A stretch of DNA of 6,031 bases from Phycisphaerales bacterium (GTDB taxonomy: Bacteria; Planctomycetota; Phycisphaerae; Sedimentisphaerales; Anaerohalosphaeraceae). Positions 1-5,809 of this stretch are shown in pieces. The stretch is taken from contig DSDR01000137.1 of NCBI GenBank assembly GCA_011048645.1, positions 1-6,031 on the forward strand, given 5' to 3'. How positions within the stretch are numbered: the stretch's first letter is position 1; each line of letters starts with the position of its first letter. A model generated the notes under the pieces. The model saw only the letters and a list, made by a program, of their open reading frames with translations. It searched no databases and was not told the origin of the DNA. The position numbers were made by a program, and so were the translations under genes.

Positions 1-758
1 ATCACGTCCACATCCGCCGGGCCGATGAGGTTGAGGTGTTCCAGGAGGGTTTTGCCGAACTCGATCAGTTCCGGATTGTTTGTGCTGACGGCCTTGTCGG
101 TTTCGCCGGCGCGCATCGCCAGCTTCCGCTTGCAATAGACGCTGATCGGGCGCGAGCGGGCATCGGCAAACAGATCGTACCCGTATTCAGCGCCCTTGAC
201 GACCTCCTGAATCATCGGGGTCGGACAGGCCTCGAATGCTCCTTCCAACTGAATTTTGTCGGCGCAGTACGTCAGATTCATCGAAGCGCTGCCGCGTCGC
301 GGCTTGACCAGCAGCGGCCATTGAACCGTGCCGGAATCAATATGCGACAGGGCGTCTGCAATGGTGATAAAGGTCTGCGGCGCGGCGATGCCGTGCTGTC
401 GGGCAAACTGCCATGTCTGATATTTGTCTGAGGCTGTTTCAATGGTTTGCGCTGGTGAGAGCAGCAGCAGGATATCATGCCGCTCAAATTCGCTTCGAAA
501 GGCCGATAATATATCCAGTTCAGGGTCAATCAGCGGGATGACGATTTGAATCTTGTTAATCCGACATAATTCGAGCACATGGTCGAGATAATCGGGATGG
601 GTGATTTCCGGGATGATGACGCGATGGTCGCAATAGGCAAAGGCCGGCGCATAACGGCTGTTGTCAGCTCCCCATACCTGACCATCCGCTGCCAGTGCGT
701 CCTTGAAGTAACGCACCAGATAGCCGCGGCGCCCCACTGAAGTCAGCAATACATTCAT
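1..758 (-). CDS. ATP-grasp ligase, PylC / carbamoyl-phosphate synthase-like (3' end outside window)
   Basis: The frame is open from an ATG at 758 leftward to the window edge (252 complete codons); the C-terminus is missing. It starts MNVLLTSVGRRGYLVRYF, the typical Rossmann-like opening of PylC/CarB-like ATP-grasp proteins. Further signatures are LIDPELDIL (77-85), SDKYQTWQFARQHGI (110-124), the ATP-binding loop LVKPRRGSASMNL (150-162), IQEVVKGAEYGYDLFAD (183-199) and RAGETDKAVS (216-225). The last metal-binding Glu/Asn residues would lie beyond the edge. Such enzymes join a carboxylate to an amine or other nucleophile using ATP; the substrate cannot be read here. Relatives are often found in surface-polysaccharide clusters, which fits the divergent WecA-like neighbour. 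An in-frame ATG at 800 would add 14 residues, but homologues start at MN(V/I)L and a TATAAT box (802-807) overlaps the approach to that codon. No clear Shine-Dalgarno precedes 758. The family call is strong, the role is not known. Confidence 0.85.
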   Translation of the reverse strand, partial: MNVLLTSVGRRGYLVRYFKDALAADGQVWGADNSRYAPAFAYCDHRVIIPEITHPDYLDHVLELCRINKIQIVIPLIDPELDILSAFRSEFERHDILLLLSPAQTIETASDKYQTWQFARQHGIAAPQTFITIADALSHIDSGTVQWPLLVKPRRGSASMNLTYCADKIQLEGAFEACPTPMIQEVVKGAEYGYDLFADARSRPISVYCKRKLAMRAGETDKAVSTNNPELIEFGKTLLEHLNLIGPADVDV

Positions 759-801
759 TGTTTGATCACTCGCGTTAATGATTCCCTCATATTTCGTCAT
801 T

Positions 802-829
802 ATTATACGGCAGGTCAAGCGCAATTCAC
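802..829 (-). promoter_or_regulatory. candidate promoter of the ATP-grasp gene
   Basis: A perfect TATAAT lies on the minus strand at 807-802. A weak GTGAAT (3 of 6 to TTGACA) at 829-824 sits 16 bp upstream. Transcription would start near 795, giving a leader of about 37 nt before the ATG at 758 and excluding the upstream in-frame ATG at 800. The -10 box is convincing only by its match to consensus; the -35 is poor, so the call is tentative. Confidence 0.35.
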
Positions 830-859
830 AGGATTTTTTCCATCCGGAAAATGAATCGG

Positions 860-888
860 TGGACATCGGCGGTTAAGCCCGCTACAAT
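860..888 (+). promoter_or_regulatory. sigma70-like promoter of the WecA-like transferase gene
   Basis: TGGACA (860-865, 5 of 6 to consensus) and TACAAT (883-888, 5 of 6) are separated by exactly 17 bp. Predicted start of transcription is near 895, leaving a leader of about 27 nt that holds the Shine-Dalgarno at 907-914. A second TACAAT at 899-904 has no partner -35. This is the best-looking promoter in the window. Confidence 0.55.
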
Positions 889-899
889 GACTCGCCGAT
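865..899. repeat. 7-bp inverted repeat flanking the -10 box
   Basis: ATCGGCG (865-871) and CGCCGAT (893-899) are perfect reverse complements separated by 21 bp. One arm touches the -35 box and the other lies at the expected transcription start, so the dyad brackets the -10 box of the promoter at 860-888. It could be an operator for a dimeric repressor. A 7-bp match in GC-rich DNA can also arise by chance. Confidence 0.35.
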
Positions 900-921
900 A
901 CAATCTGAGGAGGTCGCTATC

Positions 922-2082
922 ATGCTGTTCGAACACTTTGTCGGGCCGGAACGGCCTGTGAGTTGGACATTTCGTTTCTGGCCGGTGCTGGTCAGCGCGT
1001 GGATCTTTGCGCTGGCGGCCACGTGGCTGTGCAAGAAGATCGCCATCCGGCTGGATATTGTGGATAAGCCGGACGATTTTGTCAAGACTCACAAGGAACC
1101 GGTCGCCTATCTGGGCGGCATCGGGATTTTGGTGGGGCTGACCGTCGGGATACTGGCCGGCATCGTCTTGATTCAGGACTTCACTTCGTTCGGTCAAGTG
1201 TTATCTCGGCTGCTGGGTATTCTGGCCGGTGGTGCGGTGGCGTGTTTTGTGGGGCTGGTGGATGATATTCTGGATATCCGTCCGTGGCAGAAACTGCTCG
1301 GGCAGTTTATCGCTTCCGGGGCGCTGATTGCCGTGGGGATTTTGCCGAATCTGACCTATTTTGCGACACCGCTGGGGTTGACACTGCCTGATCCTGTACA
1401 TTATGCACTGGGGGCGATGGTGGTGGTGTTTTTTGTATTGGGGGCGTCCAATTCGCTGAATTTGCTGGACGGGCTGGACGGGCTGTGCGGCGGAGTGACG
1501 GCGATTATCACCATCGGAATGCTGATTTTATCGATGCATCTGGCGACGTGGGGTTTTAGCGAGGTCGGCGATCCGGTGCGCATTATTATAGGCCTGAGTC
1601 TGGTCGGCGGTGTGCTGGGATTTTTGCCGTTTAATCGCCACCCGGCCAAGATTTTTATGGGGGATGCGGGCAGTATGCTGCTGGGGTTTGTCACCGCGGC
1701 GCTGATGATCCTGTTTGCCGAGACGATTCCCCGCTGGTGGATGGCCTCGATTGTGATTTTCGGGCTGCCGATTCTCGATACCGCCACCGCGCTGGTACGG
1801 CGGCTGATCAACCGCCGTCCGCTGATGGTGTCCGACCGGGGGCATATTTACGACCAGCTTATCGACCGCGGGCTTGGACTGAAACACACCGTCGCCCTGA
1901 GCTACGCACTGGCGGGGATGTATGCCCTGATCGGCATCACAATGAGCCAGATTCGCACGCGCTATGCGCTGCTGGTTTACATCCTGGTGGTCGTGGTTTC
2001 CGGGGCGGTGGTCTGGGCCAAAGGGTTTCTGAAGATGCAAGGCCACCGCGGCGCGGTCCACAAAAACGGGCTTTCGGACTGA
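922..2082 (+). CDS. WecA/TagO/MraY-family polyprenyl-phosphate sugar-1-phosphate transferase
   Basis: A 386-residue polytopic membrane protein, the usual length for glycosyltransferase family 4. It should transfer a sugar-1-phosphate (often GlcNAc-1-P) from a UDP-sugar to undecaprenyl phosphate on the inner face of the membrane, the first step in making lipid-linked polysaccharide. Visible signatures are HKEPVAYLGGIGI (57-69), the metal-binding VGLVDDILDIRPWQKLLGQ (110-128), NSLNLLDGLDGLCGG (177-191), FNRHPAKIFMGDAGSMLLG (237-255) and PILDT (283-287). About ten hydrophobic segments are seen. The C-terminal cytoplasmic loop reads SDRGHIYDQLIDRGL (304-318), where WecA-type enzymes usually carry HIHH. 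The start is fixed by GAGGAGGT at 907-914, 8 nt before the ATG. The gene is alone on its strand and ends 30 bp from a convergent gene. Lacking the lipid-II gene neighbours of mraY, it fits WecA/TagO better; sugar specificity is unknown. Confidence 0.93.
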   Translation: MLFEHFVGPERPVSWTFRFWPVLVSAWIFALAATWLCKKIAIRLDIVDKPDDFVKTHKEPVAYLGGIGILVGLTVGILAGIVLIQDFTSFGQVLSRLLGILAGGAVACFVGLVDDILDIRPWQKLLGQFIASGALIAVGILPNLTYFATPLGLTLPDPVHYALGAMVVVFFVLGASNSLNLLDGLDGLCGGVTAIITIGMLILSMHLATWGFSEVGDPVRIIIGLSLVGGVLGFLPFNRHPAKIFMGDAGSMLLGFVTAALMILFAETIPRWWMASIVIFGLPILDTATALVRRLINRRPLMVSDRGHIYDQLIDRGLGLKHTVALSYALAGMYALIGITMSQIRTRYALLVYILVVVVSGAVVWAKGFLKMQGHRGAVHKNGLSD

Positions 2083-2112
2083 CCGCTGATCCTTATTTCT
2101 CAGGCAAGTCGC

Positions 2113-3363
2113 TTACGCTGCGCCGAAGACCGGCAGAATGTGCCGACGATAGATGTTGTCGGTTACGTGCGGGCCGATCTGCTCGGCAAAGCGTGTGAGC
2201 CGGTCGGTATAGCGCGTTCCCATCTGAGCGGCGATTTTGTAGCCGACGTGGATGAGCTGGCGAAAATCGGGATTGTAGTCGTCGCAGGTCGGGTCATGGC
2301 GCAGTGCGGCGGCAAACCGCTGTCCATCCCAATCAGCGACGGTTTGCTCAGACGGAAGTCGGGTCTTGTCGATATCAATCACTGCCGCATAGGGTGCGCA
2401 GAGATCGTCGAAGTGCGCCAGCGACTCGGCATAAATCGCTTTGGCCAAGTCCAGCCCCTCCGCATCGGCCAGGGCCAGGCCGATCAATTCTTCCAGCCAG
2501 GTGGTGCCGGCGGTCTTGAGATGCACGCCGGCATTGAAATCCCGCATCGCTCGCCGAATGGCCGGGTAGATGGAAAATTTGTCGCTGCCGGAATGAACGC
2601 TGAGCTTGAGGTTGTCCGGCAGGCCGAAGGTCTTGACGGCGTGGGCAATGACCGCTATATCAGCCCGAAACTCAGCCTCGAACTGTGCCGGATCGCCGAC
2701 GTAATCGACGCCTTTGTTGAAGCGTCCGCTGAACCGCGGGGCAATCGTCTGGGCGGGAATGCCCTCGGCGGCAATCGCCGACAGAATAAAGAACATCTCC
2801 GCCGGCGACTGAGGAATATCGGTTTCGTCCATGGAGACTTCGGTGACGAACGCATCGGCGGGCCTTTGCTCAAGAATACGGCGATAAATGCGTCCGGCTT
2901 CTTTGACGGCGAACAGGAATTTGTCGGCGATGCGTTTGATGTCCTGTCTGGTCACGGTAAAAGGCGCATCGAGTCCGGGAATCTCAAGCGTTCCGATGAA
3001 GCGTTCATTCCGACGGCAAAACGCTTCGATGTCGTCATCGGGCGCCGCCTGTTCGATGGCCTCGGCCACGTCCAGCGTGAAAAAGTCGCTGCACTCAAGA
3101 AATCCGTCGATGGTCTTCAGGTGCACATGGTCGGCATCGACAAAATACGGCCTGTCCCACTGCAGCGCCGCAACAGCCGCATCCGCCTGGCGACGTACGT
3201 CCGTCGGCTGAGTGCCGATGATGCTGTGTTCGCGGTATGACTTGTTCCACACCGGTGTGACGTCAATGCCCTCGGCCTGCGCCAGCCGCATCGCCTTCAA
3301 CTGAGCGACGCCCTGACAGCCGAACCGATCGCCGATGCCCATCGAAAATTTCGGCAGTTTCAT
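2113..3363 (-). CDS. uxaE: UxaE-family tagaturonate/fructuronate epimerase
   Basis: A 416-residue soluble protein with no signal peptide. It resembles Thermotoga maritima UxaE, which interconverts D-tagaturonate and D-fructuronate in galacturonate catabolism. Shared landmarks are GDRFG (11-15), DADHV (76-80), SMDETDIPQSP (177-187), APRFSGRFNKGVDYVGDPAQFE (209-229 region), SVHSGSDKFSIYPA (255-268), HLKTAGTTWLEE (281-292) and RQLIHVGYK (368-376). The conserved Asp, Glu and His residues probably hold a metal. As I recall, the Thermotoga protein has an extra N-terminal stretch before GDR that is absent here. The upstream gene leaves no room for it, so this is a compact variant. An ATG 13 codons upstream (3402) overlaps the previous stop; AAAGGA at 3374-3369 decides for 3363. 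It is the last gene of a three-gene unit. Family membership is firm, but no uronate genes are visible nearby, so the physiological substrate is less sure. Confidence 0.82.
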   Translation of the reverse strand: MKLPKFSMGIGDRFGCQGVAQLKAMRLAQAEGIDVTPVWNKSYREHSIIGTQPTDVRRQADAAVAALQWDRPYFVDADHVHLKTIDGFLECSDFFTLDVAEAIEQAAPDDDIEAFCRRNERFIGTLEIPGLDAPFTVTRQDIKRIADKFLFAVKEAGRIYRRILEQRPADAFVTEVSMDETDIPQSPAEMFFILSAIAAEGIPAQTIAPRFSGRFNKGVDYVGDPAQFEAEFRADIAVIAHAVKTFGLPDNLKLSVHSGSDKFSIYPAIRRAMRDFNAGVHLKTAGTTWLEELIGLALADAEGLDLAKAIYAESLAHFDDLCAPYAAVIDIDKTRLPSEQTVADWDGQRFAAALRHDPTCDDYNPDFRQLIHVGYKIAAQMGTRYTDRLTRFAEQIGPHVTDNIYRRHILPVFGAA

Positions 3364-3368
3364 TTGTG

Positions 3369-3374
3369 TCCTTT
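3369..3374 (-). promoter_or_regulatory. Shine-Dalgarno that decides the epimerase start
   Basis: On the minus strand AAAGGA precedes the ATG at 3363 by five bases. The earlier in-frame ATG at 3402 lies inside the stop-codon region of the upstream gene and has no comparable site. The internal methionine also matches the conserved beginning of the protein. Confidence 0.6.
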
Positions 3375-3398
3375 CACCTTTACCGTTTCGATATGGAT

Positions 3399-4160
3399 TC
3401 AAACCTTGCCGACAGCGGCAAGATAAATGACAAACTCATCGTTTCCGTCCAGTCCTGCGAGCTGATCCATCTGTGTCTGGTCATACGCCGCCACCGCACA
3501 CGCCCCGGCGCCGATGGATTCGGCGGCCAGATACGTATTCTGGCAGGCGTGGCCGGCGTCAAGGGCGATTAACTTGGGCCAGGCCGGGCCATAGCGCCAT
3601 TCCATGCGATACGGCACTGCCGAAAAAATCAGCACTGCCGCGGCCTGCGCCATCCAGTGCTGGTCGAAACAGGCCTGGGCGGTCTTTTCCAAAATCGCAT
3701 CATCGGTTTTCAGTGCGACCAATGCGTGATCCGTCGCCCGGTACCGATACAGGCCTTTGGGCAGTTCCCGGACATTTCCGACGGCGACATAAAGCTGAAT
3801 CGCGTGGCGCGCCCCGGCCGAGGGAACGGTGCGAAAGACCGCCCGTCCGGCGCCGAAAATCTTCTGTATGCCCAGCGTCGTCCAGCACACATACGCCAGC
3901 TCATCGAGCGTCATCGGCGCTGCGGCGAAACGACGTCGGCTGCGGCGCCGCTCGATAGCCGTTCGCACCGGCATATCGCCGCACGTCAGTGTATCAGACG
4001 ACGGCAGAACAATCCATTCGGCTCCCTTGGGCGGTGATGTTTCGACCGGACTGTCGGGCAGTCCTTTTTGCTGGTCGGATACAAACGGTTCAAAACCGGC
4101 CTTGAGGAACTGTCGAGAAGAAATCGGATTTTCAGTTTTCAGCTTTTTCGGTTTTCGCAT
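3399..4160 (-). CDS. SagB-type nitroreductase-fold dehydrogenase
   Basis: A 253-residue flavin oxidoreductase of the nitroreductase superfamily, SagB-like branch. The N-terminal RQFLKAGF...SDQQKGLP (16-35) is a lead-in I associate with a subgroup of these proteins. Next come the FMN-phosphate-binding ERRRSRRRF (70-78), TVPSAGARH (111-119), GLYRY (136-140), a long block ending GACAVAAYDQTQMDQLAGLD (219-238), and the closing VIYLAAVGK. SagB oxidises azoline rings to azoles in thiazole/oxazole peptide clusters, but many stand-alone members have no known substrate, and no cyclodehydratase or precursor peptide is visible here. The ATG at 4160 lies 29 bp inside the upstream gene and has no Shine-Dalgarno, suggesting translational coupling. 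No other ATG, GTG or TTG is in frame before residue 63; an ATT at 4124 is conceivable. It has no clear signal peptide or twin-Arg motif, so it is probably cytoplasmic. The family call is secure, the reaction unknown. Confidence 0.85.
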   Translation of the reverse strand: MRKPKKLKTENPISSRQFLKAGFEPFVSDQQKGLPDSPVETSPPKGAEWIVLPSSDTLTCGDMPVRTAIERRRSRRRFAAAPMTLDELAYVCWTTLGIQKIFGAGRAVFRTVPSAGARHAIQLYVAVGNVRELPKGLYRYRATDHALVALKTDDAILEKTAQACFDQHWMAQAAAVLIFSAVPYRMEWRYGPAWPKLIALDAGHACQNTYLAAESIGAGACAVAAYDQTQMDQLAGLDGNDEFVIYLAAVGKV

Positions 4161-5622
4161 TGGCGGTGATTTTGTCGATTTTGAAACATCCGAGCGTATT
4201 GACCAGACTGAAAAAATCTGAGGGATTGCCGTCGCCGACGGCCAGTGAGATATGCCCTGGACCAAAGCCGTCGGGCGCCCGGGTGGCGTCCAGGCCAAGC
4301 CATTGACCGGCGACATAAACTTCCGTCCACATGTGGCCGCCGAAGACGCTCTTTTGGCCGATGAAGGAATCGACATAGACCACGCCGCAAACAACCCGTG
4401 CCGGAATGCCGACTGCTCGGCACATCGCCGCGGCCAGCACGGCATGTTCGCTGCAATCACCCTGGCGGCTTTGCGCCACTTCAGCGGCCGAGGCGTATCC
4501 GATAGAGAGGTCTTTGGTGGTAATATAGCCGTTCACGAACGATTCGATCTGACGAGCGGCTTTAAGCGTTTCGGTGGTCGAACCGATGGCGGCTGCGGCC
4601 AGTTCCTGAACTTTTTCGTCGTCGCTTTGCAGGTATTCAGTCGGCTTCATCGCCGCCAGCGCTTCGGCGTCATCGCCGTTATACGGCAGGGTCGTGTCCG
4701 ACGCGGGCGCTGCCGGCTGAACGGCGACCACGATCCGTCCGTTTTCCTTCCTGACGGTTTGGTTGGAGGTGGACGGAATGGTCAACGGCCCCTCACAGGT
4801 CGGCGTCAATTCATATTGAATCGACGCTTTTTGCCCGATGTCGGTCAACTCGGCCGGACTTTTAATGCTGAGCCGATCGAGGAAGTCCACCACATCGTCA
4901 TCGCGCAGGGCAAACGCCTTGTCGCACTGAATCATCTCGAGGGTCATGCCCATCATCGGCACGAGACTTTTGAGGGCTTTTGTTTCGTTGTCCACGTAAC
5001 TGGTCACGGTAATCGGCTGGCCGGGCACATGCATGGTCACTTTCACTTCGGTCAATTCCACCACCCGTCCGAACAAGTCCACGTTTGTTTTGGCGCCGAC
5101 CTGAACCGACGCCTTGATTGCCCTTCGCATATCAGGACGAAAGATTTCAACCTCATACGTATGCCCTTCGGCCAGCCCGTGCTGCTCCTGTTGCAGCCGC
5201 ATTCCCTGGCTGAGCAGCGCCCCGGCGGGCCAGTCCATCACAACCTGCTGCTGTTGTCCCATGGCTTCGGTGGTGATGGTTACTTTGCCGTCGGCGATTT
5301 GGCCGATGTGGGTTTGTTCAATGCCGCTCATATTGAGCCGCATCTCAAAGCCCAGCGGTTTGCCGTCGAGGGTTTCGTAGTGGATTTCGGTGGATTCGAT
5401 TTTGACCGCCTGTCCGCCTCGCCCCAGTGTCATCGTTAAACGTTCGCTCGTGGTCACTTTGGCGCCTTCGATGGAACGGGTGTGCTCGGCGTGACCGATC
5501 TTTTTGCCTTCGAGCAAAATCGCCAGATAGTCTTTTTCTTCCTGGGTTTGCGCCGTGACAATCGCCGTCAGACACAGACTCAACGCGATGAACAGCCTGA
5601 TCATTTGCTCTTTCTTCACCAT
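4132..5622 (-). CDS. Exported transglutaminase-like domain protein
   Basis: A 496-residue secreted protein. Residues 1-24 form a signal peptide (KKEQM, then hydrophobic IRLFIALSLCLTAIVTA), with cleavage likely before QTQEE. Residues 25 to about 330 are a beta-rich region of unknown fold, starting YLAILLEGKKIGHAEHTR (32-49). The transglutaminase core follows: RQGDCSEHAVLAAAMCRAVG (386-405) with nucleophile Cys390, GGHMWTEVYV (428-437) with His430, and WLGLDAT (441-447) with Asp445. The complete Cys-His-Asp triad implies an active enzyme, either a cysteine peptidase/amidase or a protein crosslinker acting outside the cytoplasm. GAAAGGG (5633-5627) lies 4 nt before the ATG at 5622; Met7 (5604) is an alternative start that would shorten the signal's basic N-region. 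It is first in a probable three-gene unit and overlaps the next gene by 29 bp. Domain identification is firm; substrate unknown. Confidence 0.88.
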   Translation of the reverse strand: MVKKEQMIRLFIALSLCLTAIVTAQTQEEKDYLAILLEGKKIGHAEHTRSIEGAKVTTSERLTMTLGRGGQAVKIESTEIHYETLDGKPLGFEMRLNMSGIEQTHIGQIADGKVTITTEAMGQQQQVVMDWPAGALLSQGMRLQQEQHGLAEGHTYEVEIFRPDMRRAIKASVQVGAKTNVDLFGRVVELTEVKVTMHVPGQPITVTSYVDNETKALKSLVPMMGMTLEMIQCDKAFALRDDDVVDFLDRLSIKSPAELTDIGQKASIQYELTPTCEGPLTIPSTSNQTVRKENGRIVVAVQPAAPASDTTLPYNGDDAEALAAMKPTEYLQSDDEKVQELAAAAIGSTTETLKAARQIESFVNGYITTKDLSIGYASAAEVAQSRQGDCSEHAVLAAAMCRAVGIPARVVCGVVYVDSFIGQKSVFGGHMWTEVYVAGQWLGLDATRAPDGFGPGHISLAVGDGNPSDFFSLVNTLGCFKIDKITANAKTEKAEN

Positions 5623-5643
5623 TGTACCCTTTCATTTTATATT

Positions 5644-5659
5644 GCCGGACGCCTCCGGC
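5644..5659. repeat. small GC-rich hairpin in the operon leader
   Basis: GCCGGA (5644-5649) and TCCGGC (5654-5659) pair perfectly around a 4-nt loop. In the predicted minus-strand leader of the transglutaminase operon this hairpin ends about 20 nt before the start codon, close to the ribosome binding site. It has no U-run and is too short for a confident terminator. Confidence 0.4.
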
Positions 5660-5664
5660 GGCAG

Positions 5665-5741
5665 TGATTACGGTTTTTCCATTACGCCTGTTTTGTACGT
5701 ACAGACGCTTAACGGTTCATTCCTATTGTACCTGATTACGG
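5665..5741. repeat. 9-bp direct repeat TGATTACGG, two copies
   Basis: TGATTACGG occurs at 5665-5673 and 5733-5741, 68 bp apart start to start. The right copy falls inside the -35/-10 spacer of the predicted minus-strand promoter, the left copy in its leader. A shortened relative, ATTACG, is at about 5682-5687. The placement would suit a regulator binding site; chance is not excluded. Confidence 0.35.
5694..5703. repeat. 10-bp palindrome TGTACGTACA
   Basis: A perfect 10-bp palindrome in the divergent intergenic region, about 15 bp downstream of the predicted minus-strand transcription start. It could be a binding site for a dimeric regulator; nothing else supports that. Confidence 0.3.
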
Positions 5742-5752
5742 ACAAAACTCAA
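5725..5752 (-). promoter_or_regulatory. sigma70-like promoter of the transglutaminase-nitroreductase-epimerase operon
   Basis: On the minus strand TTGAGT (5752-5747, 4 of 6 to consensus) and TACAAT (5730-5725, 5 of 6) are spaced by 16 bp. Transcription would begin near 5718, giving a leader of roughly 95 nt before the ATG at 5622. The spacer contains one copy of the TGATTACGG repeat. No comparable promoter is seen between the three downstream genes, which supports cotranscription. Confidence 0.45.
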
Positions 5753-5780
5753 TGAAAAGCGAAAAGAAATAAGCTTTTCA
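5753..5780. repeat. 8-bp inverted repeat upstream of the MnmE-like gene
   Basis: TGAAAAGC (5753-5760) and GCTTTTCA (5773-5780) are perfect reverse complements with a 12-nt loop. The dyad abuts the -35 box of the leftward promoter and ends about 29 bp before the rightward start codon. It may be an operator, or a weak hairpin in the rightward leader. No U-tract follows, so it is not a standard terminator. Confidence 0.4.
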
Positions 5781-5809
5781 AGAGCAGGAACTTGGAGTAT
5801 TGTTTATCG

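Noticed and set aside
1528..2061. Open frames antisense to or out of frame with the WecA-like gene (also 1401-1811 minus and 1737-2198 plus)
   Set aside because: The transferase motifs run unbroken through this region; the alternative frames have low-complexity or Arg/Pro-rich products and no ribosome binding sites.
2083..2112. Bidirectional terminator between the convergent genes
   Set aside because: I could find no stable GC-rich hairpin followed by a T-run in either direction in these 30 bases or the adjoining gene ends.
2140..3240. A 366-codon open frame on the plus strand
   Set aside because: Antisense to the UxaE-family gene, which has recognisable motifs along its whole length. The plus-strand product resembles no family.
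4132..4160. Possible programmed frameshift joining the transglutaminase and the nitroreductase
   Set aside because: The overlap is A-rich with a GAAAAAG run, but the downstream frame is +1 relative to the upstream one, so a standard -1 slip would not reach it. Both proteins are also complete by themselves.
3399..4460. Longer nitroreductase start at 4460
   Set aside because: The extra 100 residues would overlap the catalytic core coding region of the transglutaminase and resemble nothing in the nitroreductase family.
4252..5439. A 395-codon open frame on the plus strand
   Set aside because: It lies wholly antisense to the transglutaminase gene, whose signal peptide and catalytic triad are clear. 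Its translation shows no domain and is rich in His, Arg and Gly as expected of an antisense shadow.
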